The notes beneath the pieces were generated by a model. It was not told the origin of the DNA. It saw only the letters and a program-made list of their open reading frames with translations, and searched no databases. The position numbers and the translations under genes are program-made. From Gemmatimonadaceae bacterium (GTDB taxonomy: Bacteria > Gemmatimonadota > Gemmatimonadetes > Gemmatimonadales > Gemmatimonadaceae), in the NCBI GenBank assembly GCA_025357975.1, contig JANYKY010000050.1, positions 1 to 6,475 of the forward strand: a DNA stretch of 6,475 nucleotides, read 5' to 3'. How positions within the stretch are numbered: position 1 is the stretch's first letter; each line of letters opens with the position of its first letter. Of the stretch, positions 1-5,130 are shown one piece after another.

Positions 1-117
1 TGGCCAGCGCACGTATGTCTATGTAGCGCAACGATTTGCAGCATTCATCAGGCGGGGTCTTTGGGCCGGCGTTGTCATCAGTTTAGGACACCATTCCAGA
101 AACTTCGGACGTCTGTC

Positions 118-348
118 TCACGTGGTGGATTCGTGCAGCAGGCCAAGCACCTCGCCCGGCGCTGCATGTCTTCCGGTCTTTGATTTCTCATACACCGGAA
201 TGCCGTCTTTCAGCACTTCGAACCGCCCTCCGCGCGAAGGTAGAAGGTCGACCTTCGCATCAGGGAATTCCTTTCGAATCTCAGCCGCCAGACCGGCGGC
301 TCGGGGCTCATAGCTTCAAAGGGTGCAGTATTCGATCGAGATATTCAT
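118..348 (-). CDS. SelW-like (Rdx family) selenoprotein, Sec encoded by in-frame TGA
   Basis: The frame runs from the ATG at 348-346 to the TGA at 120-118 and gives 76 residues if the internal TGA at 318-316 is read as selenocysteine. The N-terminus reads MNISIEYCTLUSYEPRAAG, so Cys8 and Sec11 form the CxxU redox motif that follows the first beta strand in SelW/SelT/SelH (Rdx, thioredoxin-like) proteins. Further family marks are the basic Arg16 after the motif, a helix at about 17-27, GGRFEV at about 40-45, and the KTGRH-x-x-PGEV C-terminal helix at about 56-66. Length is normal for bacterial members, which mostly carry CxxC. A GAGAG ribosome-binding sequence lies at 360-356, seven bases before the ATG. 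The family is thought to act in cytosolic thiol redox chemistry; the substrate is unknown. A bSECIS-like hairpin follows the TGA. The alternative, a pseudogene with a nonsense mutation, is less likely because the TGA is exactly at the redox position and the rest is intact. Sec decoding would need selA, selB, selC and selD elsewhere in the genome. Confidence 0.88.
283..301 (-). promoter_or_regulatory. bacterial SECIS element (Sec insertion hairpin)
   Basis: Read on the minus strand, AGCCGCC-GGUCU-GGCGGCU forms a perfect 7-bp stem with a 5-base loop. It begins 14 bases after the in-frame UGA at 318-316, and the loop GG lies about 22 bases after the UGA. Known bacterial SECIS elements sit within the coding region just 3' of the UGA and show one or two G residues at the start of a small apical loop. 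The E. coli fdhF element also has a GGUCU sequence at its apex and is bound there by SelB. The bulged U seen in fdhF is not obvious here. The assignment rests on position, stem and loop, and has not been folded computationally. Confidence 0.82.
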
Positions 349-518
349 GACAGGTCTCTCGTTTGGGTGACACTAACAATTCTATCCTCCGCGGCCGCCG
401 GAGATGTAGCGGGAAGCTACGCCGTTGGCAAAATGAAATGCTGACATGATCCCTGAACTGATGACGCCTACGAACGTGCGATAGCTAGCCTGACGACGCA
501 CCCGCAACCCGGCGTCCG
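349..518. other. divergent intergenic region between selenoprotein and pseudopilin genes
   Basis: This 170-bp stretch separates two divergently transcribed genes and presumably contains both promoters. No convincing -35/-10 pair is seen for either direction. Two small dyads are visible: CTCCG/CGGAG arms at 387-391 and 399-403 around a GC-rich centre, and GTAGC/GCTAC arms at 406-410 and 416-420 around GGGAA. Neither is followed by a T-tract, so neither is called a terminator. The GAGAG ribosome-binding sequence of the selenoprotein gene is at 356-360. The pseudopilin ATG has no clear Shine-Dalgarno sequence. Confidence 0.5.
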
Positions 519-944
519 ATGCCCAATCGCGCAGGCTTTACCATAATAGAAGTAGTTATCGTGCTCGCAATCAGCGCCATCCTCGCGACAATTACGATTC
601 CACGAGCTGCACGCTTCATCGACGGAATCGAAGTGAGAGGCGCCGTAACTGAAGCCCTGTCGATGTTCTCGCTCGCGCGCCAGTACGCAATTGCCAACAG
701 TACCCAGACGTCTTTGGACATCGACCCTCTGGCTCGGACCATGTCCGTAAGATCGTCAGGCCAGATCGTCGTCGAGCGAGATCTGGGTGCGGCCCACGGG
801 GTGAGCATTGGCACCAACAGGAGTTCGATCACCTATTCTCCGATTGGAGTAGGCTACGGTGCCGCGAATTTTACAATGACTCTGAGTCGGGGCCGGGCTG
901 CGGATACCATATATGTATCACGGCTCGGACGGGTGAGGCGCTAG
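519..944 (+). CDS. GspH/FimT-type pseudopilin (prepilin-like protein)
   Basis: This 141-residue protein has a short leader MPNRAG followed by FTIIEVVIVLAISAILATIT. That is a class III prepilin signal: cleavage and N-methylation are expected between Gly6 and Phe7, with the conserved Glu at mature position 5, by a PilD-type peptidase. The hydrophobic segment at about 7-28 is the N-terminal pilin helix and membrane anchor before assembly. The remainder, about 40-140, fits the small beta-rich globular domain of the GspH/FimT family, minor pseudopilins of type II secretion or type IV pili. The upstream frame is closed by a TAG at 486-488 with no other start between, so ATG 519 is the only good start although no clear Shine-Dalgarno is seen. 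No other pilus or secretion gene is in the window, so it is an orphan locus here. The stop overlaps the convergent helicase stop in a shared CTAG. The exact subfamily is not certain. Confidence 0.85.
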   Translation: MPNRAGFTIIEVVIVLAISAILATITIPRAARFIDGIEVRGAVTEALSMFSLARQYAIANSTQTSLDIDPLARTMSVRSSGQIVVERDLGAAHGVSIGTNRSSITYSPIGVGYGAANFTMTLSRGRAADTIYVSRLGRVRR

Positions 945-2290
945 CGGCGCCGCCCTCTGTTCATTGTCACCGGCGCTGAGCGGACTTCAGTCTCGTTGCC
1001 CTCGCCTTCCTTCGACCCGAAGTCATAACCGGGAACTGAGATTCGCGGAATTGCCTCTCCGATTATTCGCTCGATCGAGCGCACCATTGCGATTTCATCG
1101 GGCGCCATGAACGTGAACGCATCTCCACTCGCGGCCGCCCTCCCCGTTCTGCCGATGCGGTGGACGTAATCCTCCGGCTGCTGCGGAACATCGTAGTTGA
1201 TCACGTGACTGATTCCCGAAACGTCGAGGCCCCTCTGGGCGATGTCTGTTGCAACAAGTACTCTGACTTTACCCTGCTTGAAATCCTCGAGCGCGCGCAT
1301 GCGCTCTGCCTGCGATTTGTCAGCATGCATCGCCGTGGCGCTGATCCCCTTGCCCTCGAGATGCCGGACGACCTTGTCAGCGCCGTGCTTCGTGCGGGAA
1401 AAGATCAGCACAGAATCCATTCCTTTTTCCTTGAGGAGCTCTGCCAGGAGCTCGGTCTTTCGATCCCGTGGAACTGGATAAACTGCGTGGGTTACCGTGC
1501 TTGCTGCCGATGACCTTCGCCCGACCTGAACGACGATCGGTTTCCTCAGATACTTTCGCGCGAGTGCTTCGACTTCCGGCGGCATCGTCGCGCTGAACAA
1601 CAACGTCTGTCGAAATCGTGGGACCTCAGCGACAATACGATTCAGCTGCGGCGCAAATCCCATGTCGAGCATCCGGTCTGCTTCGTCGAGGACGAGCACC
1701 TCGAGATCGTCAAAGACGACGTTCTGCCTCTCCATGTGATCGAGCAGGCGGCCGGGAGTCGCGACAACTACATCAATGCCTTTACGAAGCTGTTTTGTCT
1801 GTGGCTCAACTGGAACTCCACCGAATACTGGAAGCACACGAAGCTCCGTGTGTTTGCCATACTTCCGGAAGCTTTCCTCGACTTGAATGCAGAGCTCGCG
1901 CGTCGGGGTCAGAATCAGCGCACGAACTCTGTGCGCAGAAGCGGGCGCGTCGCCGTGACTTCCTTCGAGAAGACGCTGGATGATGGGAAGAGTGAAACCT
2001 GCCGTCTTGCCGGTGCCTGTTTGCGCCAACCCGATCAGGTCCCTACCCATCAATGCGAGCGGGATCGCCTGCTGCTGAATCGGAGTTGGAGTAGTGTAGC
2101 CCGCATCCCGTACAGCGTCGAGAAGTTGCGGCATCAACCCGAGATCTGTGAATCCTGAGTCCATCTCCGGAAGCACGGCGGGTGCGCTCGGCACCGCCTT
2201 CGTGACCTTCGTGGTCTTCGTGGTTTTCTTGCGCGCGGTTTTCGTCGCGCTCTTTGTAGCTGGCCCAGCTGGCGGCAATGTCTTTGGCAT
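941..2290 (-). CDS. DEAD-box ATP-dependent RNA helicase (RhlE-like)
   Basis: The protein has 449 residues from the ATG at 2290 and carries the full set of DEAD-box motifs: Phe47 with the Q motif ending at Gln72, motif I AQTGTGKT at 89-96, Ia PTREL at 129-133, Ib TPGRLLD at 178-184, II DEAD at 202-205, III SAT at 233-235, IV LIFSRTK at 295-301, V ATDIAQRGLD at 347-356 and VI HRIGRTGR at 377-384. Motif V has Gln where Ala is usual (ARGLD). Such enzymes use ATP to unwind short RNA duplexes and remodel RNPs in ribosome assembly or mRNA decay. A Lys/Thr/Ala-rich, probably disordered extension (about 1-45) precedes the core. The C-terminal tail after the core is short and ends in RGRRR, so no added RNA-binding domain is present. 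An in-frame GTG at 2326 would add 12 residues and overlap the hydrolase gene by 14 bases. The ATG is preferred, but neither start has a strong Shine-Dalgarno. It is the last gene of a three-gene cluster. Confidence 0.95.
   Translation of the reverse strand: MPKTLPPAGPATKSATKTARKKTTKTTKVTKAVPSAPAVLPEMDSGFTDLGLMPQLLDAVRDAGYTTPTPIQQQAIPLALMGRDLIGLAQTGTGKTAGFTLPIIQRLLEGSHGDAPASAHRVRALILTPTRELCIQVEESFRKYGKHTELRVLPVFGGVPVEPQTKQLRKGIDVVVATPGRLLDHMERQNVVFDDLEVLVLDEADRMLDMGFAPQLNRIVAEVPRFRQTLLFSATMPPEVEALARKYLRKPIVVQVGRRSSAASTVTHAVYPVPRDRKTELLAELLKEKGMDSVLIFSRTKHGADKVVRHLEGKGISATAMHADKSQAERMRALEDFKQGKVRVLVATDIAQRGLDVSGISHVINYDVPQQPEDYVHRIGRTGRAAASGDAFTFMAPDEIAMVRSIERIIGEAIPRISVPGYDFGSKEGEGNETEVRSAPVTMNRGRRR
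2196..2231 (-). repeat. 9-bp tandem repeat inside the helicase N-terminus
   Basis: On the plus strand three units, GCCTTCGTG, ACCTTCGTG and GTCTTCGTG, run from 2196 to 2222, followed by a decayed fourth unit GTTTTCTTG at 2223-2231. The repeat is in frame and produces the Lys-Thr/Val-Thr triplets of the basic N-terminal extension of the helicase. It looks like growth of a low-complexity linker by slippage or unequal exchange in whole codons. Confidence 0.7.
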
Positions 2291-2312
2291 TAGTGTCTGC
2301 GAAATATACGTG

Positions 2313-3188
2313 TCATCGACGGACACCGAAGAACGCCATCAGCGTTCCGTTCACCAACTCGGGATTCTCATCGAAGACCACATGTCCGACTCCCGGAACC
2401 ACAACCGTCGGTGCCTTTCCGTTAACACCCGCGTATCTGGAGACGTCGCGCGGCCGGGATAAATGATCTTTCTCCCCAACGATTGTGATCCACGGCATCG
2501 ACAGTTCCGGAAATGGCTGCTTCCAGCTGAAGTTGTGGAGCAGCTCGCGCAGCGCTCGGCTGAACTCCGGGAATTGCGTTGGTGCCCAGAATTCGTCGAC
2601 GTCCTTTTCCGTCACTGGGTGCATGCCCGCGTACACCATACCGAGCATCAGTCTCACGAGACGTCGCCTGGCGAGGTATGGAAGCACAGGCAGAATAAAC
2701 CTGCTCGTCGTGAGCTTGAACAAACTGAGTCCTTCTACACCGGCGAAACCAACCGGCGCCACGAATGCGACAGATGCTACGCGATTCGGAACTGACGCCG
2801 CCACATCTCCGGCAATTGCGCCGCCCATCGAATGACCGATGAGCCGCACTGGCTCAGGGCTGAGTGCGTCGATGATCTCGATTACGTGGTCGCGCATCGA
2901 GGCGCTCGTATAGTGCGATGGCTCCTGCGGCTTGTCTGATAAGCCGTGACCTTTGAGATCGACAGCGACCGCGCGATAGCCCGCATCCGAAAGGGGCAGA
3001 ATCGTGTCGTGAAAGACCCATGCGCTACATGCCCATCCCGGGATGAGGAGGATCACTGGTGCGTCATCCGCGCCGGCCTCGACCACGCGAACGCGAATTC
3101 CCGATGGGAGATCGATGTAGCGCGAGCGGACATCCTTCTGTCCTGCGGGAAACATCTCCGCGGCCGGCAGTCGGCCGGGGAGCAGCAT
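2313..3188 (-). CDS. alpha/beta hydrolase fold protein
   Basis: This 291-residue protein has the canonical alpha/beta hydrolase layout. The strand and oxyanion-loop region IPGW is at 49-52, with Gly-Trp where many relatives have His-Gly. The segment VDLKGHGLS at 76-84 is typical. The nucleophile elbow is GHSMGG at 118-123 with Ser120. The acid Asp241 lies in VGEKDHL, and the base His269 in PGVGHVVFDENPE. A cap region occupies about 148-230. Serine hydrolysis of an ester, lactone, amide or similar bond is expected, but the substrate cannot be read from the sequence. No signal peptide is evident, so it is probably cytoplasmic. The ATG at 3188 is supported by AAGGAAG at 3201-3195, which overlaps the TAA stop of the upstream gene 11 bp away, suggesting translational coupling. 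The 3' end lies very close to the helicase start. Confidence 0.93.
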   Translation of the reverse strand: MLLPGRLPAAEMFPAGQKDVRSRYIDLPSGIRVRVVEAGADDAPVILLIPGWACSAWVFHDTILPLSDAGYRAVAVDLKGHGLSDKPQEPSHYTSASMRDHVIEIIDALSPEPVRLIGHSMGGAIAGDVAASVPNRVASVAFVAPVGFAGVEGLSLFKLTTSRFILPVLPYLARRRLVRLMLGMVYAGMHPVTEKDVDEFWAPTQFPEFSRALRELLHNFSWKQPFPELSMPWITIVGEKDHLSRPRDVSRYAGVNGKAPTVVVPGVGHVVFDENPELVNGTLMAFFGVRR

Positions 3189-3199
3189 CGAATGCTTCC

Positions 3200-4342
3200 T
3201 TAGATAACCTTGATCTCTCGTCCGAGCAGCTTGCCAATGAGGCCGATGCGGAAAGTCACGTCAGCCCATGCATCGGCTGTCACCTTCGGGGCGCCGCCGG
3301 AGAAATCTTCAAGAGGAAACGTGGGCCATACACGAGAATTTGTCGTCGCCGGGACGGAGGATCCCTTATGAGGATGCCACACGCCAGTGCGATCCCGGTC
3401 ATCCTCGAAGCGCTCGAACATCTTCATCCAGTTTTCATTTCGACGAAGAAATCCGAGCCTCGCCATCGTCTCGAGCCACATCAGTGCAAACGGAACATCA
3501 TCCTCCACCGCGTTTCTGTGCGGGAGCCGGTCGCCGAGCACGAAATGAGGCTGGTCGATCATCTTGTTGCCGACCATCTGAGTGGAATCCTGTCGCGGAT
3601 GTGGCTGCGCGATGTAAGCGTAGACTCGTTCCATCTCTGTGTAATTCTCGTTACGGAAAATCGGCATGTGAGCGAGCATGGCGAGCGCATTGAACGTGGG
3701 TGGCGACGCCTCCGCAGCGAGCACATGCACATTGCCGACTCGTTTCCACGGCTTTTCGGCGAGCGGCGAGCTCAGGTAATTGTCGATACGCTCCATGATT
3801 CTTCGCGCAGCGCCACGAAGCCGTGGATCCGACTCGTAGCCTGCTTGTGCGAGCGCCGCCGCGGCTGCTTCGCGAAGCTGCATGCGACCCCGGCGAACAG
3901 AGTCGTCGTCTTTCGCCTTCGGTCCGAGCTCGTAGAGGTATGCGGGATCGTTGTCTTCTGCGAGAAGTCGAAACAACGCGCGTCTCGCGTGCGCGAGCGG
4001 CGGTGACTCGCGATCCCAGCCGTATTCCAGAAGCCGTCGCACTGCCGGTATCGTTCCCACGCCCGAAAAATCGGAAGGTTGCCGAGGAACGTTGAGCATC
4101 GACTGATTCCAGATACCATCTACATTCTGGGACAGAGCCAGGCGAATCGCTGGCCGGAACGCGTATGGAAGCCATTCCATCTCGCGAATGGTCGAGTCGG
4201 ACAATCGGGCGATCTCGCAGGCAGACCGGTATTTGACCGGACCGCACGCATTGTCGAGAATCCATCCGAGAGGATAGGTCATCGTCTCGCCGCTTGCTGC
4301 AGGCGGCGGAAAAATCAGATCGGCGGGGCCGGAGGCAGTCAC
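3200..4342 (-). CDS. conserved-looking protein of unknown function, possible alpha/alpha-toroid fold
   Basis: I do not recognise a characterised family. The 380-residue product has no signal peptide or clear membrane segment. It is largely helical and rich in Trp, Arg and Ala. An N-terminal block (about 24-45, YPLGWILDN-x-GPVKYRS) resembles the start of uncharacterised proteins related to the prenyltransferase/terpene-cyclase toroids. Two G-x-W blocks, DGIWNQ at 75-80 and RTGVWHP at 318-324, recall the turns between toroid helices. These resemblances are weak inference. An Ala-rich helix lies at 158-168, and several Pro/His/Asp-rich loops lie between 246 and 283. The GTG at 4342 opens the longest frame. 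The ATG at 4282 would remove 20 residues and still retain the N-terminal block, so the start is uncertain. It is the first gene of the cluster, 11 bp before the hydrolase gene, so its product may act with the hydrolase. Confidence 0.8.
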   Translation of the reverse strand: MTASGPADLIFPPPAASGETMTYPLGWILDNACGPVKYRSACEIARLSDSTIREMEWLPYAFRPAIRLALSQNVDGIWNQSMLNVPRQPSDFSGVGTIPAVRRLLEYGWDRESPPLAHARRALFRLLAEDNDPAYLYELGPKAKDDDSVRRGRMQLREAAAAALAQAGYESDPRLRGAARRIMERIDNYLSSPLAEKPWKRVGNVHVLAAEASPPTFNALAMLAHMPIFRNENYTEMERVYAYIAQPHPRQDSTQMVGNKMIDQPHFVLGDRLPHRNAVEDDVPFALMWLETMARLGFLRRNENWMKMFERFEDDRDRTGVWHPHKGSSVPATTNSRVWPTFPLEDFSGGAPKVTADAWADVTFRIGLIGKLLGREIKVI

Positions 4343-4508
4343 AATCGGCGCTCGATGTAATTATCGGTGAAAAGGGCCCGAGTTGATCGTCACAACCCGA
4401 ATTCGCTACGGCGCGGGAAACAACCGAATAAAAATCGTGTCAGGACGGTGGCTCTTTGGTGGCGCAAAAGATCGGCATATTTCGGTCTAGGCGCTAGCCC
4501 ACCCACCC

Positions 4509-4533
4509 CAAGTCATTGCGTGTCAATGACTTG
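4509..4533. promoter_or_regulatory. perfect 10-bp inverted repeat, possible operator or leader hairpin
   Basis: Arms CAAGTCATTG (4509-4518) and CAATGACTTG (4524-4533) are perfect reverse complements around the 5-base centre CGTGT. The element sits about 146 bp before the Spy-like gene and about 167 bp before the minus-strand cluster. No T-tract follows in either direction, so it is not an obvious intrinsic terminator. The size and symmetry suit a binding site for a dimeric regulator, or a stem-loop if transcribed. The regulator is unknown. Confidence 0.55.
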
Positions 4534-4635
4534 AATCGCGGTTAAGGCTCCTTTGCGCTATTTCGGGCGCCAGAACAGGCTGCAAACAAGGGTTCAGCGC
4601 TTCTTGGGTGTCATCCGTATACATGTTTATGAACG

Positions 4636-4653
4636 AGTACCACGGTTGGTACT
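4636..4653. promoter_or_regulatory. 7-bp inverted repeat just before the Spy-like gene
   Basis: Arms AGTACCA (4636-4642) and TGGTACT (4647-4653) are perfect reverse complements around CGGT. The right arm overlaps the possible -10 box TACTAT at 4650-4655 and lies 16 bp before the ribosome-binding site of the Spy-like gene. That placement suits an operator that blocks the promoter, or a 5' leader hairpin. The assignment is by position and symmetry only. Confidence 0.4.
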
Positions 4654-4668
4654 ATCTACAGTTTCTTC

Positions 4669-4673
4669 AGGAG
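4669..4673 (+). promoter_or_regulatory. Shine-Dalgarno site fixing the start of the Spy-like gene
   Basis: AGGAG lies five bases before the ATG at 4679. This, together with the immediate appearance of a signal peptide, selects ATG 4679 over the in-frame TTG at 4553, which would place 42 unrelated residues before the signal peptide. Confidence 0.8.
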
Positions 4674-4678
4674 TTTCG

Positions 4679-5104
4679 ATGAGTTTGATCAAATACGCAG
4701 TTGCCGGACTCGCGTTGTGCGCCAGCGCATCGATTGCGAGCGCACAGGGCGGGCCTCCGATGGGTGGGCCTCCGATGGGTGGACAGCAGGGCCAGGGCGG
4801 CGGGCGCGGAATGCAGGCGATGTTGTTCGAAGGCGTCACCTTAACCGTCGCGCAGCAGGCAAAGATCGAAGAAATCCGCGCCAAGTATCGCCCGCAAATG
4901 CAGGCACTTCGTCCGGCCGAAGGACAGCAGGCCGGCCCGCCCGACGAATCGACACGCAAGAAGATGAATGAGCTGCAGGAGCACCAGACTCATGAAATCC
5001 GCGAGCTGCTGACTGACGATCAGCGCAAGGTTTTCGACATCAACGTGAGCGCGATGAAAAAGCGCCGCGAAGAGATGATGAAGCAGCGCGAAGGCAAGCA
5101 GTAG
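4679..5104 (+). CDS. secreted Spy/CpxP-like protein with LTxxQ motifs
   Basis: This 141-residue protein starts with a Sec signal peptide, MSLIKYAVAGLALCASASIA then SA, with probable cleavage after Ala22 (ASA before Gln23), so it should be periplasmic. A Gly/Pro/Met/Gln-rich segment at 24-46 follows, containing GGPPM twice. The rest is predicted helical, with LTVAQ at 55-59 and LTDDQ at 111-115, the paired LTxxQ motifs of the Spy/CpxP/heavy-metal-resistance family. A Gln/Pro-rich loop at about 78-90 lies between the two halves. The C-terminus (about 125-141) is strongly charged, Lys/Arg/Glu. Characterised members are periplasmic chaperones or stress and metal sensors that inhibit two-component systems. 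No such kinase or regulator is nearby, so the role here is inferred only at family level. It has its own upstream region with two inverted repeats and converges on the DUF4015 gene with a 26-bp gap. Confidence 0.85.
   Translation: MSLIKYAVAGLALCASASIASAQGGPPMGGPPMGGQQGQGGGRGMQAMLFEGVTLTVAQQAKIEEIRAKYRPQMQALRPAEGQQAGPPDESTRKKMNELQEHQTHEIRELLTDDQRKVFDINVSAMKKRREEMMKQREGKQ
4751..4780 (+). repeat. 15-bp direct duplication coding GPPMG
   Basis: Two exact tandem copies of GGGCCTCCGATGGGT (4751-4765 and 4766-4780) lie just after the signal-peptide coding segment of the Spy-like gene. The unit is in frame and duplicates a five-residue Gly-Pro-Pro-Met-Gly block. Because the copies are identical at the DNA level, the duplication looks recent or is still exchanging. 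Confidence 0.8.
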
Positions 5105-5130
5105 CGCCAGCAGTCATCAACTGACCTCGA

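Larger units (their letters stand above)
4343..4678. other. 336-bp divergent intergenic region
   Basis: The region separates the minus-strand three-gene cluster from the plus-strand Spy-like gene and should contain promoters for both. For the minus strand, GATAAT at 4365-4360 is a five-of-six match to a sigma-70 -10 box, but no matching -35 box is found at 16-18 bp. For the plus strand, TACTAT at 4650-4655 could be a -10 box, with only a poor TTATGA at 4627-4632 as -35. Two clean inverted repeats (4509-4533 and 4636-4653) are annotated separately. A CTAG-GCG-CTAG element lies at 4487-4497. A plus-strand frame opens at TTG 4553 and runs into the Spy-like gene, but there is no support that it is translated. 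Confidence 0.55.

Noticed and set aside
1..117. A possible gene or tRNA at the left edge.
   Set aside because: All frames that could be followed are short or stop-interrupted, no T-arm consensus was found, and nothing resembles a known product.
4..120. The frame continues in phase past the selenoprotein's final TGA (118-120) for about 32 codons, raising the idea of a second Sec.
   Set aside because: No hairpin with a G-containing loop is seen after that TGA, the residues beyond it are not family-like, and the protein is already full length for an Rdx member.
122..313. A 63-codon plus-strand frame opposite the selenoprotein gene.
   Set aside because: It is Ser/Arg/Pro-rich with no family resemblance, starts at GTG, and is the antisense shadow of the minus-strand frame that matches the Rdx family throughout.
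118..348. The SelW-like locus as a pseudogene with a premature stop.
   Set aside because: The only stop is at the redox position, the remaining sequence is undamaged, and a SECIS-like hairpin follows. One lesion at precisely that codon is a poorer explanation.
387..420. Two short dyads (CTCCG/CGGAG and GTAGC/GCTAC) as a terminator or riboswitch.
   Set aside because: Stems are only 5 bp, there is no T-tract, and they lie between divergent starts where no terminator is expected.
3651..4265. A long 204-codon minus-strand frame overlapping the unknown 380-residue gene in another frame.
   Set aside because: It is very Arg/Ser-rich, has no domain pattern, and is wholly inside the better-supported frame that continues to the hydrolase gene.
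4553..4678. N-terminal extension of the Spy-like gene from TTG 4553.
   Set aside because: The signal peptide and AGGAG support ATG 4679, and the extra 42 residues look like translated non-coding DNA containing both promoter-like and palindromic sequence.
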